This document shows, piece by piece, positions 19,833 through 24,975 of a stretch of 24,975 nt of DNA. Within the stretch, counting starts at the first letter, position 1. Each line of letters starts with the position of its first letter. The translations under genes and the position numbers were made by a program. Origin of the DNA: Hypsibius dujardini (taxonomy: Eukaryota > Tardigrada > Eutardigrada > Parachela > Hypsibiidae); NCBI GenBank assembly GCA_001579985.1, contig LRSR01006118.1, positions 1-24,975 on the forward strand, given 5' to 3'. Below the pieces are notes generated by a model that did not search any database, had not been told where the DNA came from, and worked only from the letters and a program-made list of their open reading frames with translations.

Positions 19833-21009
19833 ATGGTACGTCCACGGAGCTGTTGAAGTTTTATTTTCGTCGTGGACCTGTAAGAGAAGAATTGAATGAA
19901 TTTTTTTTGCCGTGTATTCTAGGGTATTGATATCTCCCACAAATACGATCGAAAGGCGGTGCGCAAGGAGCCCCGTTCGCAGGATGTGTATCTGCGTCTC
20001 CTTGTCAAAGTACGCCTGGGCGGAGGAAAAAAGAATCGTACGGTTTGTGGTCGAGGATTTTTGCATTTTTTTTTCTTCCATTGCAGCTTTATCGCTTTTT
20101 GGCTCGTCGATCCGAGGCCAAATTCAATAAGACCATCCTCAAGCGTCTTTTTATGAGCCGCGCCAACCGACCTCCGTTGTCGCTCTCGAAATTGGTGAGA
20201 AACCGCGAGAGAGACCATAACATTTGTTGGTTTGATCGATTGATTGATGTATAGCGAAGAATTGTTTTGATTATTGTCGATTGATTGATTGCTTGCTTGC
20301 TTGACTAGAGGGCATATTTATTTTCTTGCATTCGATTATATTCTGGCCAAAACAAGTTGACTTTATTTGTCGGGCTTTTCATTTGTTTGGCCATTGTAGG
20401 CTTCCCAAATGAACAAGCCCGGTCGGTCGGAGAAGATCGCCGTTGTCGTTGGCACCATCACAGATGACAAGCGGATCCACACCATCCCCAAGCTCAGAGT
20501 TTGCGCTCTGAACTTCACCGAGAACGCCCGCGCGCGCATTTTGAAGGCCGGTGGAGAGGTGCTCACATTCGACCAGCTGGCGTTGAAGGCACCGCTCGGC
20601 CAGAACACACAACTGTTGCAAGGTATGTTAATCAAGTCATCCAGTAATCGACCAATTGACTTGTACTTGGGTACAGATACCGACAATCCACCAATCCATT
20701 GATTGGTGAGCCGTCGGATAGGGCAAGTGGTTAGGGCATCTCGCTGATTTTGTTCGGGTGTGCTAAATTTGAAGGATCGCTTCTTTTTCTAGGACCCCGT
20801 CACGCCCGTGAATCATACCGACACTTTGGCCTCGCTCCTGGAGTGCCGAACTCTCACACAAAGTTCGTATCCGGCTTCATCGCGAGCTCCTGTCTGGCCT
20901 GCTCAACGCTAACACGCTACTTTCAATTTTCAGGCCTCTTGTCACATCAAAGGGACGCAAGTTCGAGCGCGCCCGAGGTCGCCGAAAGACTTGCGGTTAC
21001 AAGGCATAG
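19833..21009 (+). CDS. RPL18: 60S ribosomal protein L18 (eL18)
   Basis: Six exons: 19833-19835 (only the ATG), 19923-20009, 20087-20194, 20400-20622, 20793-20862 and 20934-21009 (TAG). They give exactly 188 aa, the length of human RPL18. The protein is a structural component of the large ribosomal subunit. Alignment with human is continuous: [73 protein letters not shown], and the C-terminal [18 protein letters not shown]. An intron directly after the start codon is a pattern seen in several animal ribosomal protein genes. Intron 3 carries GATT repeats and intron 4 a tRNA-A-box-like stretch. The ATG sits in an AAAATGG context. Confidence 0.98.
20226..20310. repeat. GATT/GCTT repeats in RPL18 intron 3
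   Basis: GATCGATTGATTGATG and later GATTGATTGATTGCTTGCTT lie in the 205-base intron 3. No box C/D or H/ACA snoRNA signature was found, although ribosomal protein introns often host snoRNAs. Confidence 0.8.
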
Positions 21010-21757
21010 AAGACTTGAGCCGTCGTATCGATCATCTCGTAGTGGGATTGTTCTATTGGTGCTTTTTTTGTGGCGAAAGATCGGCGGTACAGAATTCCGG
21101 CCTGCGAGTTGTATCGAATAAAATCATTCTTGAAGACTCTGTTAACTGAAAATCAGTTGCTCTGGGGGTGATTCAGCTGGAACCACACAATTTAGGCAGA
21201 TCATACTTGCAACTGCGAAGTCTTCACTCGCAATCACACACGCATGATTGAAAGACAACCAATGCGCGAAGCGTTAGTTTCCAACCACGGGGTCCCACAT
21301 GGATGGATTATTCACTAATTAAATATTGTATATATATTTTTATAAATGTTTTTCTATCTAAATAATAAGTAAGTAACCTGCTGTTTCTTCGGTGAAGGAA
21401 GACAAAGTTGAAAAGCGTTCGTTTCGTTCGAGATTCGAAGCGCTCTGAGTGCTAATTCGGAACAGAATTACTAGCTCAGCGAACAAGATCCGCCCGCAGC
21501 ATTTTTTTCGTTTTTATTTTCGGCAACAATAACGCCGTTGTTTTTATTTACCGTATTCCCTTAATTTCACCCATCCAAAATTGTTGTTTGTGTTTAATTT
21601 CCTACTCCCGGCTCATACGTGCAACTGTCTTTTTCCAACGATCTCCGGAGTTGCTGTTCGGTTTTAGCAAGTATTTCAGTTTTATGTTTGCGCTCCTGAA
21701 AAGGAGGATTTTCGGGTCACTTTCCCACAAAACCAGTAGAGAGTTTGCTGTTTTGTG
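21010..21757. other. Spacer, RPL18 3' UTR and HOOK promoter
   Basis: The first 110 bases are RPL18 3' UTR. The middle is AT-rich, including TATATATA near 21330 and poly-T tracts. GTTCGTTTCGTTCGAGATTC near 21417 is locally repetitive. No additional exon was recognised. Confidence 0.5.
21117..21122 (+). other. Poly(A) signal of RPL18
   Basis: AATAAA 108 bases past the RPL18 stop codon, at a typical position for a compact ribosomal protein gene. Confidence 0.8.
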
Positions 21758-24700
21758 ATGGCGAACGGCCGTTTCGATATGGGGAATGTGGAATTCGAGC
21801 CGGTGGATTGCAGTGATCAGTTGTTCGCTTGGGTAAGCGTTTGCCGTGTACTTTGATAAGTATTTTGTGGTGTGATTTAAAACTGTTTAAAATGTTTGTT
21901 CTCATTTATTGCAGTTTCAAAGCTTGCCGCTCTTCCATTCATATGCGTCGATCCACGATCTCTCGGATGGGGAGGCATTTTTGGAGGCCTTGCAGCGAAT
22001 GTGAGTTTGTCGTGGTTTGCATGGTTCAGTTCATATAACGAAGCGTGCATTGATTGATGTATTGATGCCTTGTTCAGTTCATATAACGAAGCGTGCATTG
22101 ATTGATGTATTGATGCCTTGTTCGTTAGTTCACTGCTGCGGGAGATTGATTCGTTGATTGAAGAGTCAATCCGTTTAAATGGTTGATTGGCCCATGTCAA
22201 ATAGTCCGTTTAGTAATTGTTTGATCTGTTGATTATTAACACTACAGTTCGTGATTTGAATTTTGAAGTTCCCTGTTTAGAGAAATTACCGATTATTTAT
22301 TTTGGAAGATTTTCCCATTTAGGTTTTATGCCGACTATGCTTCTACATGGATTTGTACTTTTATTTGCGTGAGTGAATGTGTCTTGAGGCATATTTTGAA
22401 TGATTTTTTCAGTGACGATGTGGAATTTTCGGACTTGACTTCCTCGGAGAATCATGGTGGTGAGGTAATGTTCGCCTGGACTACTGGATTTACTCCGGTG
22501 TCATAGAGAGTGCTTGATTCACGAACGGGTTTGTGGGTGCATTTTAGACCATCTTCCTGCAAACTCTGCGGGACAGAATGGTGGAGTACATCGAGGAGAA
22601 GCAGCCGGACGGGCAGAAGCATGCTGGTCGGAAGTCCATGCGAGATTTGCAACAGCGATTACAAGATGACTGTGAGTACTGTACTCTCTTCTTCCCCTTC
22701 TACGAAACTCCGATTTTAAAATTATTTGTGAGTCGCGAGTGGTGATATTCTTTGCTATTTTGTCGTTGCAGTTGAGGTCGGTGGACTGACTGCTACTTCT
22801 CGATTACTCCAACTGCTGCTGGTGTGTGCCGTCCTGAGCCCCGGGAAAGAAGGTGGGTGCTTCGGGCATAAGGAAGTGTATACAGCTGACGGAGAAACTT
22901 GCTACGGTTCACTAGTCGTTGATTGATTTGGTGTAGTATGGGCAAAGTTTGATTGATTTGGTACGCCTAACATTGCCAGTGAACGGTCGATTGATTGGCT
23001 GATTGGTTGGCTGATTGATTGGTCAAACCTGAACATTGCGCTTGACTGGTCAAAGTATCAATCAACGCTTTCCATTTTGTATATACCACACTAAGGGTGC
23101 GTCTCAAATTCGTAACTGTACCATAACGAACCATAACTGTACCGTACCGTTTCACCGGTTCGGATTTGAGACACTCAATGTTTCGAACGGTATTTCGAAC
23201 GGTGATAGTACGGTACGGTTTCAAAAAAGATTCGTTTTGGACTAGTTCGGTACGGTTCAGTGGAGCGGTTCGGTATAACGGCGTCTCAGATTTCTGCGGT
23301 TCGCGTTTCACATCGTTTTTAAAATTAGTGTCCAATCAATCAACCAATCAACCGGAGCAACGCATCAACTCATTAGTGTCAATCCATCAATCAATCAACC
23401 AATCAACCGGAGCAACGTATCAGCTGATTAGTGTCAATCCACTAATCAAGCGACCAATTGACTGGACCGACTTCAGGGAGATCTGGTTTGTTTTCTCCCC
23501 TACAGTGCGAGGCTTCGGAAATTTTAGAGAGCTAACTTCTTTCATGAAATAGCAGAGGATTAGTTCAGTCACCCTATTTAGTTGCGTCTCCAGTCCATTG
23601 TGCAATTGATCATGTTTTCGGGCAGGAATTCACCGCTTTCGGGAAATGGATGTTTTAGCACACAATCAAGAACAAACGAATCAACTCGTCGAAAAACATC
23701 TCATCGCGAATGATTAATTTCGACGCCTTTGTTTATTTGTTTTCTTAAAGCAAGCGTAAAAATTGTTATAACTACATTTATCTTCGCGAACAATTTAAAC
23801 TGAAAATTTTGGAGGAAGCAATCGACTGTCGGGGTTGATCAACGAGATACCCCAAAAACCACCTCCCATAGGTGGTTACGGAGATACAGCCAGAAACAAA
23901 GGAAAAGTGACGTAACGCAAAACGAATTTAGTTCGAACCGTAATAATTTGAGACACGGGTAAGATTCGAGTTATGGTTATGGCAAAACCGCGGTATGGTA
24001 CGGTACGATACGAATTTGAGACAGAAAAGGTTTCGAACCATACCGGTGTCTCACATCTTTTTGGTTCGGAAAACCGTATCTCGAGGTACGGTTTGCCAAA
24101 ACGGCAAATCTGAGACACCGTTACGGTTACGTTACGGGTTTTGATACAGATTTGAGACGCACCCTAATAAATCAATCATCCCCTAGCGAACCGTAGACAG
24201 TTTCTCCGCCAGTTGTACCATTGATATAAAAATAAGTGTCCGAATGTTCTTGTTCTCTCCATTGATTTTAGAGTATATTAAGAAGATGCAGAGTCTGGAT
24301 GAAAGTGTGACGGTCGTCATCCCCATTGCCATCGACCAGATACTGGCGGTCGAAAACCATGAGGAACCCTCAACCGCGCAGTACGCCATGAATGGAAATT
24401 ATGACTGTGATAAGTGCGCCACTCTGCAATCTGAGGTATGATGCAAGATATTGAACTCTTTCTGAGGCGTGCTGCTATCAAATCTCTCTTCCATGTCGGT
24501 TTTAGATAAGTCATCTCAGTGAAGAAAAGACACGGCTCAAGACTGCTAATGCTCGCTTGAAGTCCGAATTGGAGACCGCAGTGGACATCGAAAATGAAAA
24601 GTAAGTTATTGGGAAATTCTATCTATTTGTCTGCAGGATTTCTCGGGTTCTCCTTCTTTTTCCTGGGCTATTTGGGAACTGGTATTTGTGATTAAGGTCT

Positions 24701-24968
24701 CCGGCCAACCGAAAGCTTGTCCAGCTCCAGAAAGAGACTGCAACTTTGAAAGAATCGTTGGAGAAAGTTGCCGCGTCCCGCGACGAGCTGCGGACGCGAT
24801 GCGACGAGCTGCAAGACCAGCTCACCTCCGCCATTGTGGAAACTGAGCAGTTGACACGCAAGCTGGCCGAGATCGATAAGCTGCGGGATGAAGTGATCGA
24901 ATGGAAGCAGACGGCTTCCCATCTGGCCAAGTTCGAAACGGAAGTGAAAGTTTACAAACGAAAACTAG
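21758..24968 (+). CDS. HOOK: HOOK-family dynein adaptor, 5' part of gene
   Basis: Eight exons so far: 21758-21832, 21915-22000, 22413-22464, 22548-22671, 22772-22852, 24272-24435, 24506-24600 and 24697 to about 24968. The gene runs off the window. HOOK proteins link dynein-dynactin to cargo; the C. elegans member ZYG-12 tethers centrosomes to the nucleus. The N-terminal Hook (calponin-homology-like) domain is recognisable: DQLFAWFQSLPLF, then LTATSRLLQLLLVCAVLS and EYIKKMQSLDESVTVVIPIA, matching the human VELGRLLQLILGCA and HIQNIMTLEESVQHVVMTAI segments. A long coiled coil starts after about residue 210. LRDEVIEWKQTASHLAKFE...YKRKL matches the LRDEL...YKKKL part of HOOKs. The LDESV segment favours HOOK over the related CCDC88/girdin proteins. 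An in-frame TAG (21757-21759 minus 20 bases) precedes the ATG. The final GT at 24969 may be a donor (GTCGGT, weak), or exon 8 continues. Confidence 0.88.
22024..22119. repeat. Perfect 48-base tandem duplication in HOOK intron 2
   Basis: The unit begins GTTCAGTTCATATAACGAAG and ends TGATGCCTT. Two identical copies lie side by side, 22024-22071 and 22072-22119. Each contains a GATTGATG core. Complete identity suggests a recent event. Confidence 0.95.
22920..23022. repeat. GATT cluster in HOOK intron 5
   Basis: GATTGATTTGG occurs twice, then GATTGATTGGCTGATTGG and related units. The cluster lies just outside the large inverted-repeat element in the same intron. Confidence 0.75.
23092..24167. 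mobile_element. Inverted-repeat element with nested GTCTCAAAT modules, about 1.08 kb
   Basis: The left end reads TAAGGGTGCGTCTCAAATT (23092-23110). The right end (24149-24167) is the inverted near-copy. Between them, GTCTCAAAT-type modules alternate in orientation: forward near 23100, 23282 and 24047, and reversed near 23165, 23947, 24013, 24107 and 24150. Each is joined to stretches rich in GGTACGGTT or its complement. The central part (about 23310-23905) has AATC tandem units and no coding frame of note. It fills most of the 1,419-base HOOK intron 5. The structure suggests a non-autonomous fold-back transposon, possibly with nested insertions. The family is not recognised and no target-site duplication is clear. 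Confidence 0.75.
23325..23450. repeat. Tandem 48-55 base units rich in AATC
   Basis: Units start TTAGTGTC, carry AATCAATCAACCAATCAACC and end GGAGCAACG(C/T)ATCA. Two full units and a partial third are present, inside the large inverted-repeat element. Confidence 0.8.
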
Positions 24969-24975
24969 GTCGGTG

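Noticed and set aside
20195-20399. Possible snoRNA in RPL18 intron 3
   Set aside because: No C box/D box pair or H/ACA hairpins; the TGATG-like strings come from GATT repeats.

Overview
This is intron-rich nuclear DNA from an invertebrate animal. Genes are split into short exons by GT-AG introns of mostly 60-250 bases. Acceptors are often TTTCAG-like. Introns and spacers carry two families of simple repeats, one built on CTGT and one on AATC. All identifiable genes are animal housekeeping or membrane genes. I cannot name the species. No prokaryotic, viral or CRISPR content was seen.

Layout, left to right. (1) 1-977 (+): the 3' end of a gene encoding a NUDT9/TRPM2-type ADP-ribose-binding domain, whose Nudix box looks destroyed. 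(2) 1349-3573 (-) and 4206-6165 (-): two tandem paraoxonase (PON)-family genes with almost identical exon structure. (3) 6865-10087 (-): a complete ten-exon TMEM209 homologue. (4) 10088-12243: a 2.2 kb spacer holding a TIR-bounded repeat element and a higher-GC block. (5) 12244-15943 (+): a complete nine-exon SLC20 (PiT) phosphate transporter. (6) 17372-19210 (+): a four-exon NUP50 homologue. (7) 19833-21009 (+): a complete six-exon ribosomal protein L18 gene whose first coding exon is only the ATG. (8) 21758 to the window end (+): the 5' part of a HOOK-family dynein adaptor gene, with a roughly 1.1 kb inverted-repeat element in its fifth intron.

I derived every gene model by hand from homology and splice sites. 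Each complete model stays in frame across all exons: PON-A 376 aa, PON-B 369 aa, TMEM209 638 aa, SLC20 660 aa, NUP50 504 aa, RPL18 188 aa. The genes do not form a pathway. The only loose theme is that TMEM209 and NUP50 both belong to the nuclear envelope or pore. The most unusual content is the degenerate Nudix domain, the divergence and matched minisatellites of the PON pair, and three inverted-repeat elements that look like non-autonomous transposons. I did not find a convincing new multi-gene system.
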